A stretch of DNA of 64,000 bases from Rivularia sp. PCC 7116 (GTDB lineage: Bacteria; Cyanobacteriota; Cyanobacteriia; Cyanobacteriales; Nostocaceae): the NCBI RefSeq assembly GCF_000316665.1, contig NC_019678.1, positions 7,101,001 through 7,165,000 of the forward strand, given 5' to 3'. Position numbers and translations under genes: made by a program. The stretch's first letter is position 1; the number at the start of each line of letters is the position of its first letter. Below, one piece after another: positions 9,301 to 18,292 of the stretch. The notes below the pieces were generated by a model. It saw only the letters and a list, made by a program, of their open reading frames with translations. It made no database searches and was not told the DNA's origin.

Positions 9301-10322
9301 TCTGTTGCAAATACGGCAATATTACCGCCATTTCCTATATCTAAAGCATCAGCTTTAAGAAATGCGTTTTGATCGATATAAGTTGCAGTAGTATTGCTAT
9401 TTCCGATTATCACTTCACCACCACCTGCATTTCCGGAAGTATTAAACAATGAGTTTTCTAATAAACCTATTTTTTCTCCCAATACAATTATTTTTCCACC
9501 ATTACCCGATTGCAAGTTGGATGTATTTATACTACCTCGATTAATAACAGTGCCGATATTGCTTGTATTCTCATCAATCGTATCTATCGGTTGAGATACT
9601 AGATTCAATAATTCTCCAGATACTCCCAAATTAGCAAAACCTTGATTGGCGATCGCAGCTATTGATATTTGTCCGTTGTTAGCTGCTAAATTACCTTTAT
9701 TTTCAAAACTATTACCGATAAGAGTGATATTTTTTCCATTATTAACAGTTAAATTACCTGAGTTGGTAATAGTGGCATTTTGATTTTTTCCATACTGCAA
9801 ACCTAAAGGGACATTAACATTTAATAGCGGTTTATCCTCAAGATTTATCGCACTGAATTCCCTACCATCACTAAACTTAAAAGCCTCAGCCGTAGTTCCG
9901 GTAAACGAACCACCAATATTGAGTTGGGCATTTTCACCAAATACAATACCGTTAGGATTCATCAAAAATAAATTAGCCGTACCGTTAGCACGAATCAAGC
10001 CATTTATTTCAGAAATTGACTTCCCCGTTACCCGACCAAAAATATTTTGTATATTAATATTATTCTTGAAATATGCTTCACTACCATTAGGTATAGAAAA
10101 TTTCTCAAAACTGTGAAAAAGATTATTCCCAGCTTCCGTACCACCAGTAATATTGTAAATACTCCCTTGTTGATTAATCTGAGAATTATTTGGTAAAGTT
10201 GCATCAGAACTAACTTGGGCAAAAGCTGCTTCTTGGTGTGGAGTGAAAAGCATACCTACACTTAGTAAACTTAAACTTAAACTGAATCTATTGCAGCTTT
10301 GATTCTTAATTATTCTTAACAT
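6318..10322 (-). CDS. Large TpsA-like exoprotein, filamentous haemagglutinin N-terminal domain
   Basis: 1334 residues. It has a signal peptide (hydrophobic core SLSLLSVGMLF, Ala-x-Ala-like site before QVSSD), then the two-partner-secretion domain (about 40-180) with NLFHSFEKFSIPNG, the FGRVTGKSISEINGLI segment and the hallmark NPNGIVFG. The rest is a long Gly/Asn-rich beta-helix with repeats such as GNAGNI. One unit carrying TKGNG, IQ..TTG and GNAND occurs twice with a period of about 133 residues (near 659 and 792). The tail has the cyanobacterial QGCYSPG / GRGGLPPKPED signature. TpsA proteins are exported by a TpsB pore; none is encoded in this window. The nearest same-strand gene upstream encodes an exported CHAT protein, a possible processing partner. 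Confidence 0.88.
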   Translation of the reverse strand: MLRIIKNQSCNRFSLSLSLLSVGMLFTPHQEAAFAQVSSDATLPNNSQINQQGSIYNITGGTEAGNNLFHSFEKFSIPNGSEAYFKNNINIQNIFGRVTGKSISEINGLIRANGTANLFLMNPNGIVFGENAQLNIGGSFTGTTAEAFKFSDGREFSAINLEDKPLLNVNVPLGLQYGKNQNATITNSGNLTVNNGKNITLIGNSFENKGNLAANNGQISIAAIANQGFANLGVSGELLNLVSQPIDTIDENTSNIGTVINRGSINTSNLQSGNGGKIIVLGEKIGLLENSLFNTSGNAGGGEVIIGNSNTTATYIDQNAFLKADALDIGNGGNIAVFATESTRAYGRFSARGGLNHGNGGFVSTTGINFLDVKDITVDTSSNNGLSGNWLLSTGNTFLGSGESFNPSSSDNFAIFQPANSSSVLDISTINKHLGTGNNITIAATKTGNQQGNIQADEINIKTQNNNPVLLTLQADNDIVLSRGNIQSGNHHLGIVLQADSDKNSKGDIILGQGSDPSFEIDTKGGKFRASAASILLDGAEITSKNTNLNNSREMAIATPGKAGLRNSGTIKQKADAGSSSDINIIANGSIVLRSSGIVKQSSNASNAGDINIKADSFLINRGGIDNKTTRNSNGNAGNINVNVNSFILKLGGMTNETKGNGNSGLINIKVDKFDLDTGVIQNITTGNGNANDIIVNANSVALKNGILLTSNQMTGDTGNIVINATKDISIIDGALLGQTNGIGDGGNINIKADSLSLQGAINNNTTSNGNAGNINLQLNDLFIKGGRISSETKGNGHSGFVKVEADALDFNGGDIQSVTTGDGNANDVTINTGTASFKNSGLSTTTKGNGDAGNIFINADDQIFLGKDSFLNSGSSASGNSGEITVNSGSLILNDARIGSNTDNENELHSIANAGNIDISADSILLQNDSTIASITFSQRNAGEIRLQADKITLRNSSNIVTKTAEYSTGDAGKIIVETGSILFENELQFINDNPNKINSLSSNTEGKGNAGTIKITADKIILRNKGGIGIDTESEGDAGKLILKTSLLQLENSRIEDNAGIDSSSTGSGKAGELNITVDKLVLDNSDIKAQTQSGQGGNINLNLTELLLLRSNSRISTEAGSLGGGSGGNITIDAPDGFIVAVPNENSDITANAFDGKGGNIKITAAGIFGIKFREELTPETSDINASSELGIDGNVEINTPDLTSDNELAELPSIPISSELAQGCYSPGYAQNQFFIVGRGGLPPKPEDIFTPSAVRVEWVNPQSNNKNSLPNRNIDVESTTKKPKRIVEATGWILNEKGEIIFTADAPVIATRDNSMQSNNCELVREIDK

Positions 10323-10533
10323 ATTATTCTTGCATCCTAAGCGAGTAAAGTATAAGGATTGGAATTTTTAACAATTATTTTAACTGACATCCTGCAAGGG
10401 TATAGCTGTTAAAAAAAATTGGAATACTCCCGTAAAAGATAAATGTATATAGCTTCTTAAATTAATACTAATGTGACATCGAAACTAGAAGTTATCAAAA
10501 AACTCGTGTTAAATATTTCTTAAAGAACAACTT

Positions 10534-13089
10534 CTAAAGCCAATTACCGATTAAAACATAAGGAGCCCAAAAGTAAGGGGTGTTATATTCTTTATGCTTT
10601 AGTAAACTCAATTGAGCATGACGTAAGGCTTCTGCTTTAGTAATATTATGCTTGGTTAACTGTTGATAAAACTGATTCATTAATTCAGCAGTAGAAGCAT
10701 CATTTAAAGCCCATAAAGATGCAATCGTACTTCTAGCACCTGCTTGAATAGCAACACCTGCAAGCCCTAATGCAGCTTCATTATCTCCAGTAGCTGTTTC
10801 GCAAGCACTTAAAACCAGCAATTCTATAGGTTCGGGAATATTTTGTCTTCTATTATGAAGCCATCGACTAAGTTCTTTAACTTTAATTCGCCCATCGTAT
10901 GCTAGCAAGAATGTTTCGTCGGAATTAGAACTAAATTGCCCGTGAGTTGCTAAGTGGACTATAGGATAAGATTTCTTATTTACCTGTTTTTTTACAGCAT
11001 CGCTTGTAAATTTTTCATTTAGAAGTATTTTAGCATCGGATACGTGGGATTTAATCTGCTGCAATTCTTGCTCAACATAATCAAGTTTAGGAAAATTAAC
11101 ACGTTCTTCGCTTAAACCAGCTGTTAAAATATTGAATCTTGTTTTTTGCAGTGCTTTTAATTCGTATTGTTGTAAACCAGGGCTTACAGCCACAGTATAT
11201 TTTTCTATCAAATACTTGCTTCCATCATAAAGAGCCGCAGGAGGAATATTACGTAAAGAACCATCAAGTACAAATACTAAACTTTCTATATTGCTATTTT
11301 CCAAATATTTTTCGCCCGGTTGAAGCAGCCAATTATATAATTTTTGAAACTGGGCTTGATTATCGCCACCAATTTTGCGTTCTTCGATATCAGTTCGCAA
11401 TTTTGCAATCGTTTCTTCTACTTCGTTTTTAGATATAAAATTAGAGTAACTGATAAGTGATGAGTAAGGTAATTTTAGAATTACTTCTAATCTATCGGGT
11501 AAAATAATCGGATAAACTATAGCTGTTTTTAAATTCTGTTTATCAACTATATCGTCAAGGATGACTTTCGTATTAAAGCAAGCAGAATTAAAGAAATTAT
11601 CTATTTGTGCTAGCTGAAGAGATTCAATTACCTCGCGAGCCTTAATCAACTTTTGCTTACTTGGTTGCTTATTTCTAGGAGTTTTTAAAAGTAAATCGGC
11701 ATATTGTCTGTAAACTGGTTCTATACTTTCGCGGAATGAAAATTGCACGTTGGAATCGACAGCAACCAAATCGCTACGCAAAGATTTGAGAATTTTCCAT
11801 GCTGCATCATAAAATCGCATTGCTTTTTTGATATCTCCCTGTCGCCGGTACAATCTTCCCATTTGCCATTGAAACTGGTAGCTAATATCGTCGGCTCTGA
11901 TAGAATTAGCAGTATTTAATGCTTTTTGAGTCAGTTTTTGCGCTTCATCTAATTGTTCGGTTTGTTCGTAAAGTTGTCCAAGAGTTCCCAGAGCATATGC
12001 CAAGGCTCGTCGATCTTCTATTGTTTGTGCTTGCTCAACTGCTGTTGATAATATTCGAGCAATATCTAACCATGAGACTGTTTTAATATTAGCTTTTTGC
12101 TTAATTTTCCCTAATGCTTTTGCAAAATTGATAGAGATAAAAACAGATTTGCGGTTGGGTGATAGGCTTTTAATTTCAGTTCTTATTTGAGGTATCAAAT
12201 ATGAAGCAGCATTTATATTGTCCGTCAGCACAAGCAAATTTAAAATATTTAATTGAGCTTGTAAACGTAGATAAGAGTTTAAGGGTGCAATATTTGCTGC
12301 TTTTTGATAAAAATTGATAGCTGAAGTTTGAGAATTTATAGTTTCTTGAATTCTAACTGTATTACCCAAACTAATTAAAGCTTCACTCTTTTCTTGGTTT
12401 GCTTTCAAAGAAGATGCTACATCCAAACTGTGCAGTAAAACTTTTTTGGATTCATCTACATTCCCAATAACTCGCAAAACATCTCCAACGCTACGCAAGC
12501 CGACAGATTTTAAAATCGAATTTGGTTGTTTATCCAGTTTTTCTCCAACAGCAACTAGAGTTTTTTGTGCTTTTATAAATAACCCCAAAGCTTGCATTGC
12601 TTGAGCTTGATTAATAAGAGATTGAATTAAAGCTGGTTGTAAATCAAGATGAGAATAAACTTTTGCAGCTTCTTCCCAAGTTACTATTGAATTTTGAAAT
12701 TCTCCTTTTTCAAATTGCAACTTTCCCTTAATATCTAATGATTGAGCGTAAATTATATTTTTAGGGAAATTATGTAACAATTGCAATGAATGATTTATAT
12801 TTTTATCAGCTTGTTGCCATTTCCCTAATTTTTGATAAGCCAGAGATATATTACTCAAAGCCATTGCTTGATTTAATTTGTCTCCATTAACCCGATACCT
12901 CGAAGCTGCTTGCTTTAATAAATCTATAGCTTCTTGAAATCTTTCTAGTTCGTAAAGTTTTTTACCTCTGCCTACTAAATGTTCTATTTGAGGAGGGTTG
13001 GAAAACACAGGTCTTGTTAGAATCGGAGATAGTATAGTAAAGGATAATGATACTAGTAAAATTAAAACTATGCTTTTGAATTTCTTCAT
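10534..13089 (-). CDS. TPR-CHAT domain protein with signal peptide
   Basis: 851 residues. A cleavable-looking N-terminal hydrophobic stretch (IVLILLVSLSFTIL) implies export. Residues 40-470 form tandem TPR-like helical repeats (for example ALSNISLAYQKLGKWQQA and ALGTLGQLYEQTEQLDEA). Residues 560-851 are a CHAT caspase-like domain with the predicted catalytic His in VHLATHGQF and Cys in LVLSACETATGD. CHAT proteins are cysteine endopeptidases or their relatives. An exported version next to a TpsA exoprotein suggests maturation or turnover of a surface protein (inference). The end QLSLLKH, YFWAPYVLIGNW is the usual family terminus. It ends about 210 bp upstream of the haemagglutinin start. Confidence 0.88.
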   Translation of the reverse strand: MKKFKSIVLILLVSLSFTILSPILTRPVFSNPPQIEHLVGRGKKLYELERFQEAIDLLKQAASRYRVNGDKLNQAMALSNISLAYQKLGKWQQADKNINHSLQLLHNFPKNIIYAQSLDIKGKLQFEKGEFQNSIVTWEEAAKVYSHLDLQPALIQSLINQAQAMQALGLFIKAQKTLVAVGEKLDKQPNSILKSVGLRSVGDVLRVIGNVDESKKVLLHSLDVASSLKANQEKSEALISLGNTVRIQETINSQTSAINFYQKAANIAPLNSYLRLQAQLNILNLLVLTDNINAASYLIPQIRTEIKSLSPNRKSVFISINFAKALGKIKQKANIKTVSWLDIARILSTAVEQAQTIEDRRALAYALGTLGQLYEQTEQLDEAQKLTQKALNTANSIRADDISYQFQWQMGRLYRRQGDIKKAMRFYDAAWKILKSLRSDLVAVDSNVQFSFRESIEPVYRQYADLLLKTPRNKQPSKQKLIKAREVIESLQLAQIDNFFNSACFNTKVILDDIVDKQNLKTAIVYPIILPDRLEVILKLPYSSLISYSNFISKNEVEETIAKLRTDIEERKIGGDNQAQFQKLYNWLLQPGEKYLENSNIESLVFVLDGSLRNIPPAALYDGSKYLIEKYTVAVSPGLQQYELKALQKTRFNILTAGLSEERVNFPKLDYVEQELQQIKSHVSDAKILLNEKFTSDAVKKQVNKKSYPIVHLATHGQFSSNSDETFLLAYDGRIKVKELSRWLHNRRQNIPEPIELLVLSACETATGDNEAALGLAGVAIQAGARSTIASLWALNDASTAELMNQFYQQLTKHNITKAEALRHAQLSLLKHKEYNTPYFWAPYVLIGNWL

Positions 13090-13266
13090 AACTGTATTTT
13101 GCGATTCTAGAAAGATAAAAGAAAGATTGTATTCGGCTTATCTTCTGAAATAGCTTTATTGCCAAAAAAATAGGGCTAATGCCCCTTAGTACAAACTGAA
13201 ATTTTATCGCAAATACAGAAAATATTTTTCTAAAATGAACCCTTTTGATTCACCGATAAACAAAAC

Positions 13267-15075
13267 TTAATAAGGTAAATCTTGATTGCTACCGATATTC
13301 AACAAATAATTTTCTAATTGACTTTGCCCGTTACTGTTGAGATTAACCTGTAAAACATCACCAGTATTGCTAAAAGCAACTTTTAAAGAATCACCATCCG
13401 GCATAGTTGTAAAAACAATACGACTCGTAGCATTAACAATCTCGTCTTCACCAAGAGCAAAATCAGTAATCAAATCATTACCAAATTCGGAAGATAGAAC
13501 AAAAATATCCTTACCACTTCCACCAGTTAAAGTATCGTCACCCTTCAAACCATCGATAAAATCATCTTGTTCTTTACCCAAAAGTACATCGTCTGCATCT
13601 CCACCCAAAATTAAATCTTGATTAGGTTGCGATCCACCTTCAGTCAAACCCCATAGTTCCCTACCGTTAACACCATCATCAGCGCTGAAATAAAGTTCTC
13701 CATCAACTACAGTTAACTCTTCGGGGTTTGAAGAAGCAGCACCAGGATTAATATCACCAACCAAAACCGTACCCGATTCGGTACCGTCACTCTTCCACAA
13801 TTCAACCCCATTAATACCGTCATCTGCTGTGAAATACAAAATATCCTGAAAAACTGTCAGATTATCGGGATTAGAAGAATTTCCACCCCTGTTAATATCT
13901 TTAACTAAACTTGTACCCGATTCAGTTCCATCACTCTTCCATAATTCAACTCCGTTGTTTGAATCATTAACAGTAAAAAACAAATTTCCATTAACGTTAG
14001 TCAAATTATCAAACTCACTTCCTTGACTTCCCGGAGTAATATCTTTAACTAAAACAGTTCCTGATTGTGTACCGTCACTCTTCCATAATTCAGTACCGTT
14101 AGTTCCGTCATCAGCAGTGAAAAAAGCAATACCGTTGACATCCGTAATTTTATCGGGATTAGAGCCAGCTTCGGGGTTTATGTCTTTAACTATATTTGTA
14201 CCTGACTCGGTTCCGTTACTCTTGAAAAGCTCTGCACCAGTACTGATAGGCACTGAGAGTTCACTCTCAGGGTTAATAGTCTCTTTTGTTGCTTCACCAC
14301 TAAAAAATAAAGTTCCATTAATATTAGTGAGATTTTTGACAATGGGAATATTGCTATCGGCATCTGACAAACCGAGTTTTTTAATGAAAGTTGTACCAGC
14401 AGTGGTTCCATCGCTCTTCCATAGTTGGTTAACAACACCCCTAGACTCAGAAACATCACTAGATTTAGCCGCAGCAAAAAATAGAGTTCCATTAACATTA
14501 ACAATTTCACTGATTATGTTGGCAGTTTCTCCAGGGTTAAAAGTTTTAATTACAGATGTACCAGCACTAGTTCCATCACTTATTACCAAGTTGGTTCTGA
14601 ATTGTATGTTTCGACCAAAATCCTTAATTACTAAGGTTTCAGCAACAAAAGCTAAATTACCATTAAAATCTTCAAAATCTACAATAGAAGTAACATCATT
14701 AGGTAAACCAGTTGCATTACCGCTACCCTCAAGCCCAAATACTTGCGATGTACCATCTACGCTACCATCAGTAGCCGCAAGAAATGATTCAAAAAACCTA
14801 TTTGCCCTGAGTGCGCCTGTAAAAAATAACTTATTACCAACACCCGTAATTAAGCTGGTTACTCCGGCTGTCTCAAAATCTTCAAATAAAACATCTATAG
14901 CAGAAATTGGAACAGTCCCAGTAGCTGTTCCATCACTCTGGAAAACTGTACCAATTTCTCCATTATTTGCACCAAAAGCCAAGTTTCCATTAAAGCTAGT
15001 AAAATTACCAAGATTAGATGATGCAGAACCAGGTCTGATATCTTTAATTAAAGAGGGTATTAAATTCTGACCCAT
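13267..15075 (-). CDS. ELWxxDGT-repeat protein with RTX-like C-terminus, copy 1
   Basis: 602 residues; the ATG at 15075 follows an AAGGAGT ribosome binding site. At least eight repeats of about 45-55 residues carry the ELWKSDGTESGT / VKDINPG / DDGTNGVELW pattern of the ELWxxDGT family, probably a beta-propeller or beta-solenoid. Residues 490-545 contain Ca-binding RTX-like nonapeptides (LGGDADDVL, KGDDTLTGGSG). There is no N-terminal signal peptide, so a C-terminal type I secretion signal is likely; the last residues NQDLPY are shared with the tandem neighbour. It is probably an extracellular matrix or sheath protein. Copy 2 starts 116 bp beyond it. Confidence 0.82.
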   Translation of the reverse strand: MGQNLIPSLIKDIRPGSASSNLGNFTSFNGNLAFGANNGEIGTVFQSDGTATGTVPISAIDVLFEDFETAGVTSLITGVGNKLFFTGALRANRFFESFLAATDGSVDGTSQVFGLEGSGNATGLPNDVTSIVDFEDFNGNLAFVAETLVIKDFGRNIQFRTNLVISDGTSAGTSVIKTFNPGETANIISEIVNVNGTLFFAAAKSSDVSESRGVVNQLWKSDGTTAGTTFIKKLGLSDADSNIPIVKNLTNINGTLFFSGEATKETINPESELSVPISTGAELFKSNGTESGTNIVKDINPEAGSNPDKITDVNGIAFFTADDGTNGTELWKSDGTQSGTVLVKDITPGSQGSEFDNLTNVNGNLFFTVNDSNNGVELWKSDGTESGTSLVKDINRGGNSSNPDNLTVFQDILYFTADDGINGVELWKSDGTESGTVLVGDINPGAASSNPEELTVVDGELYFSADDGVNGRELWGLTEGGSQPNQDLILGGDADDVLLGKEQDDFIDGLKGDDTLTGGSGKDIFVLSSEFGNDLITDFALGEDEIVNATSRIVFTTMPDGDSLKVAFSNTGDVLQVNLNSNGQSQLENYLLNIGSNQDLPY

Positions 15076-15191
15076 GATTGTGACTCCTTGTCAATAATTA
15101 TGCGATCGCTTGTTCTCAAACACTGTTGCAATTATTTAAAGTGAATGGGAACTGTAATCAATTACAATCCCCATCAAAATAATTTTTTAAT

Positions 15192-16907
15192 CTAATAAGG
15201 TAAATCTTGATTGCTGCTGATATTCAACAAATAATTTTCTAAATCAGCTTGCTCGTTACCGTTGAGATTAAGCTGCAAAATATCGCCAGTATTACTAAAA
15301 GCTACATTCACAGCATCACCAATAGAAGCCACAGTCAAGACAATTCTATCGGTAACATTGATAATCTCATCTTCGCCAAGAGTAAAATCTGTAATCACAT
15401 CGTTACCAAATTCAGAAGATAAAACGAACTTATCCCTACCACTTCCACCAGTCAAAGTATCGTCACCTTTCAAACCGTCGATGATATTATCTTGTTCCTT
15501 ACCTACAAGAACATCGTCTGAATCTCCACCCAAAATTAAATCTTGATTAGGTTTTGTTCCACCTTCAGTCAAACCCCATAACTCTCTACCGTTAACACCA
15601 TCATCAGCATTGAAATAAAGTTCACCGCTAAACTCTGTAAAGTCACCGGGGTTTGAAGAAGCATTTCCAGGATTGATATCATCAACCAAAACCGTACCAG
15701 CTTCAGTACCGTCGCTCTTCCATAATTCAACTCCATTGCTACCGTCGTCTGCTGTGAAATACAAAATTCCATCAAGACTTATCAGATTAGCTGGATTAGA
15801 AGAGTTTTCGCCAGGGTTAATATCTTTAACTAAAGTTGTACCCGACTCACTACCGTCACTTTTCCATAACTCAACCCCACTATTTCCATCATTAACGCTA
15901 AAAAACAAAGTACCGTTAACGTTAATCAGATTATTGGGATTTGAACCTTCGTTTCCTGAAACAATATCCTTAACTAAAACCGTACCCGCTTCAGTACCAT
16001 CGCTCTTCCACAATTCATTGCCATTAGTTCCGTCATCTGCGACGAAATAAAAAGTACCGTTAACATCTGCAAATTTATTTCCCGAATTCGACGTAGGAGC
16101 AGTAAAAGGAGTAGGAGAAATAGAAGAGTCGTTACCGGGATTTATATCTTTGATTAAAACAGTACCACTATCGGTACCGTCACTTTTCCAAAGTTCTCTA
16201 CCATTGGTACCATCCTCAGCGCTAAACAACAGGGTGCCGTTAATATCAGCGAGAAGATCGGGATTTGAAGAATCGTTGGGATTAATATTCTTAACTAAAA
16301 CTGTCCCTGCATCAGTACCGTCACTCTTCCAAAGTTCTTTATCTGGAGTATTTTGAATAGAGCTAGCATTTGCGCTGAAAAACAAAGTATTGTTAACAGC
16401 AATCAAATCTTCAACATTCCCACCTCCCGAACTGATATCTTGTTTAACTTGAACTGGTTGATTGGTATTGTTCTCAATCTTGAACAGTTTTGATTGAAAC
16501 AAATCCGAACTATCAAAACTAGTGTAGAAAATAGTCTCATTCAGTCTAGTTAAATTACTGATGTCTGCTGGCGCTCTTAGAGAGACATTAACTATTGAGA
16601 AAGTACCATCCGCTGTAGCGTCAGTCCGAATTAAAGATTTATTTGTAAATCCAGAAACCTGTAAAAAATATATCAGGTCATTTACCTTAACAACATCAAT
16701 GGGTGGAAATGAATTACCCCCAGAATCCTGTACCAAAACTGTACCCGCTTCGCTACCGTCTGTTTTCCAAAGTTGAGTATTTAGAGAATTAGTATCGAAA
16801 GTTGTAAAAAGCAGGTTTCCATTAACATCATCTAAAAAACCAGGATTAGAAGAATCTGCACCGGGCTTGATATCTTTAATTAAAGAAGCTGTTAAATTGT
16901 TATCCAT
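15192..16907 (-). CDS. ELWxxDGT-repeat protein with RTX-like C-terminus, copy 2
   Basis: 571 residues, a paralogue of the next gene downstream. It has the same opening (SLIKDIKPGADSSNPG), the same ELWKSDGT repeats, the same RTX-like block (LGGDSDDVLVGKEQD) and a near-identical tail ending NQDLPY. The N-terminal half diverges most, while the C-terminal 200 residues are the most alike, suggesting conversion or recent duplication. A GGGAG lies upstream of the ATG at 16907. No signal peptide is present, so type I secretion is presumed. Adaptation of the repeats to ligand or Ca binding is plausible but not shown. Confidence 0.82.
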   Translation of the reverse strand: MDNNLTASLIKDIKPGADSSNPGFLDDVNGNLLFTTFDTNSLNTQLWKTDGSEAGTVLVQDSGGNSFPPIDVVKVNDLIYFLQVSGFTNKSLIRTDATADGTFSIVNVSLRAPADISNLTRLNETIFYTSFDSSDLFQSKLFKIENNTNQPVQVKQDISSGGGNVEDLIAVNNTLFFSANASSIQNTPDKELWKSDGTDAGTVLVKNINPNDSSNPDLLADINGTLLFSAEDGTNGRELWKSDGTDSGTVLIKDINPGNDSSISPTPFTAPTSNSGNKFADVNGTFYFVADDGTNGNELWKSDGTEAGTVLVKDIVSGNEGSNPNNLINVNGTLFFSVNDGNSGVELWKSDGSESGTTLVKDINPGENSSNPANLISLDGILYFTADDGSNGVELWKSDGTEAGTVLVDDINPGNASSNPGDFTEFSGELYFNADDGVNGRELWGLTEGGTKPNQDLILGGDSDDVLVGKEQDNIIDGLKGDDTLTGGSGRDKFVLSSEFGNDVITDFTLGEDEIINVTDRIVLTVASIGDAVNVAFSNTGDILQLNLNGNEQADLENYLLNISSNQDLPY

Positions 16908-16969
16908 AATTATGAACTCCCGTGATTAAAATTAGTGAAAAGTTAACAGCATTTGAAATTAGCTGTCGA

Positions 16970-17090
16970 TCAAGTTTTGCTTGATTGCTAATTAAATACA
17001 ACGAACAATTTTCTAATGCAGTTTGGTTGCTACCATTGAGATTAATCTGCAAAATACCTCAGTATTGCTGAAGCAAGATTAATAGTAACT
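16970..17090 (-). pseudogene. Relic of a third ELWxxDGT gene (3' end only)
   Basis: The minus strand here matches the last 40 codons of the two intact copies (ATTTTGCAG, TTAATCTCAA.GGTA, TTAGAAAATT, AGCAATCAAG) with many substitutions. It has lost one base near the AATACTG segment, which shifts the frame, and it lacks the stop codon context. No further homology is visible upstream. It is placed where the 3' end of an upstream tandem copy would be. Confidence 0.6.
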
Positions 17091-17932
17091 ACTGTGAATA
17101 TAATTGGGCTGAAGTTACTGACACGTTTTTATACGATATGTGACACATTGAGTTATCTTAAAGGTAATAACAAGGATTGTAGTGTCACCCACTAATGCCT
17201 CTACCAGAAAATCTTGTAAGTATTGACTCAGCTTTTATAAATAATGCTCATTAATGAGCAAGAGCTTTAATCTAAGCTTTACAAGCTTTTTTCTGAAGCA
17301 TAGCTATATCTCTCAAAATAGTTCGTACAAGACAATAAAATTTTACCTCACAATAAATGTATTTATTTCTTTGTTTGAAAATCAAAGATTTTATATTTCA
17401 AAATTATTATTGCAGCAGAAAAAACTTATTATTTGCAACGCAAATCATAAACGTCAATCAATTCAAGAAAATAAATGGCGCTATCATAGCGATACATAAA
17501 ATCATCCAGGCTGTGTCTTAAATGCGTATATATTATATTAAAAAAAAACGTATATTTGGCTTAAAATACGAAAACTAAAAAAACATAAATGTCTTCGTCT
17601 AAAATATAATTCTTACGAATGCTTACTTCTGTCTTAGATGCGAACTATAAAAGCATACAGGATTCATTCCCTAATTAAAGTCATACATGATTACTCTGCA
17701 TCATTTTATTCGCCTAGTCTCCTATAGGAAATAAACACGTAGAGAGGCAGTTTGCGGCTCTGTATCCATGCTGCAATTTACTTACCTTCTCCTTAGCATA
17801 GGTAATCTTCTAAGGGGATAAGAGTAGTTAAGTTACTGTTACCTAAGTTTTAATTAACCAAGTTATTTCATCAGTTTTTAGCATGGAAGTCCTCAACTTG
17901 AAGTCAGGGATGGTTGAATTGTTAATAACTTG
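17091..17932. other. Non-coding spacer with possible RNA structure
   Basis: About 840 bp of AT-rich sequence. An 81-codon frame at 17254-17499 has no ribosome binding site and low-complexity content, and I do not accept it. A local hairpin (CTCCTTAG pairing with CTAAGGGG, about 17790-17820) is visible, but I see no promoter or terminator that would define a transcript. Confidence 0.35.
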
Positions 17933-18028
17933 AAAAAAGCCCCTTGGCATTCATTCCTTCTTTGAAAACCATACACTCATAAAAACAAAACAGAGCGTAA
18001 ATTTACAAATAAGTTACACCAAGAGGCT
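17933..18028 (-). ncRNA. Candidate small RNA or terminator structure downstream of tRNA-Asn
   Basis: On the minus strand AGCCTCTTGG (18028-18019) pairs with CCAAGGGGCT (17947-17938) over 10 bp with one G-U, and the second arm runs straight into TTTTTT. The enclosed loop is about 70 nt. The form, with both ends paired and a terminal U run, resembles a small RNA, or a large terminator for the tRNA transcript. Confidence 0.35.
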
Positions 18029-18049
18029 AATTTACACATATACTTTAAA

Positions 18050-18121
18050 CTCCCCAGGCAAGATTCGAACTTGCGACCAATCGGTTAACAGCCGACCGCT
18101 CTACCACTGAGCTACTGAGGA
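18050..18121 (-). tRNA. tRNA-Asn (anticodon GUU)
   Basis: 72 nt cloverleaf on the minus strand. The acceptor arm TCCTCAG pairs with CTGGGGA and is followed by discriminator G. The D arm GCTC..GAGC, the anticodon loop CTGTTAACC with GTT, and the T arm TTCGAATC are all present. No CCA is encoded. The acceptor contains two G-U/C-G variations typical of cyanobacterial tRNA-Asn. Confidence 0.95.
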
Positions 18122-18292
18122 CTACAATTAAACATAGTAGGGCAAAAAATAGGATTTGGCAAGTACTTTAAAAAACTTTTTTCAAAATTCTGAAAATTTA
18201 CTTTTTAAATGCATTTGTACTAGCAAAAGCCTACTTTTAATCAACCGGCTCTGTAGTTAGTAGATGCCCATTTAAGACTGCTGTCTCGGTAT

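Noticed and set aside
6322-10116. Many plus-strand frames of 65-125 codons opposite the haemagglutinin gene
   Set aside because: They are shadows of the Gly/Asn-rich repeats of the real minus-strand gene, giving Pro/Leu/Ile-rich nonsense.
13337-16776. Plus-strand frames up to 317 codons opposite the ELWxxDGT genes
   Set aside because: Antisense to repeat-rich genes; the minus-strand frames have family motifs and ribosome binding sites.
17254-17499. 81-codon plus-strand frame
   Set aside because: Low-complexity, no ribosome binding site, no recognisable product; typical of AT-rich spacer.
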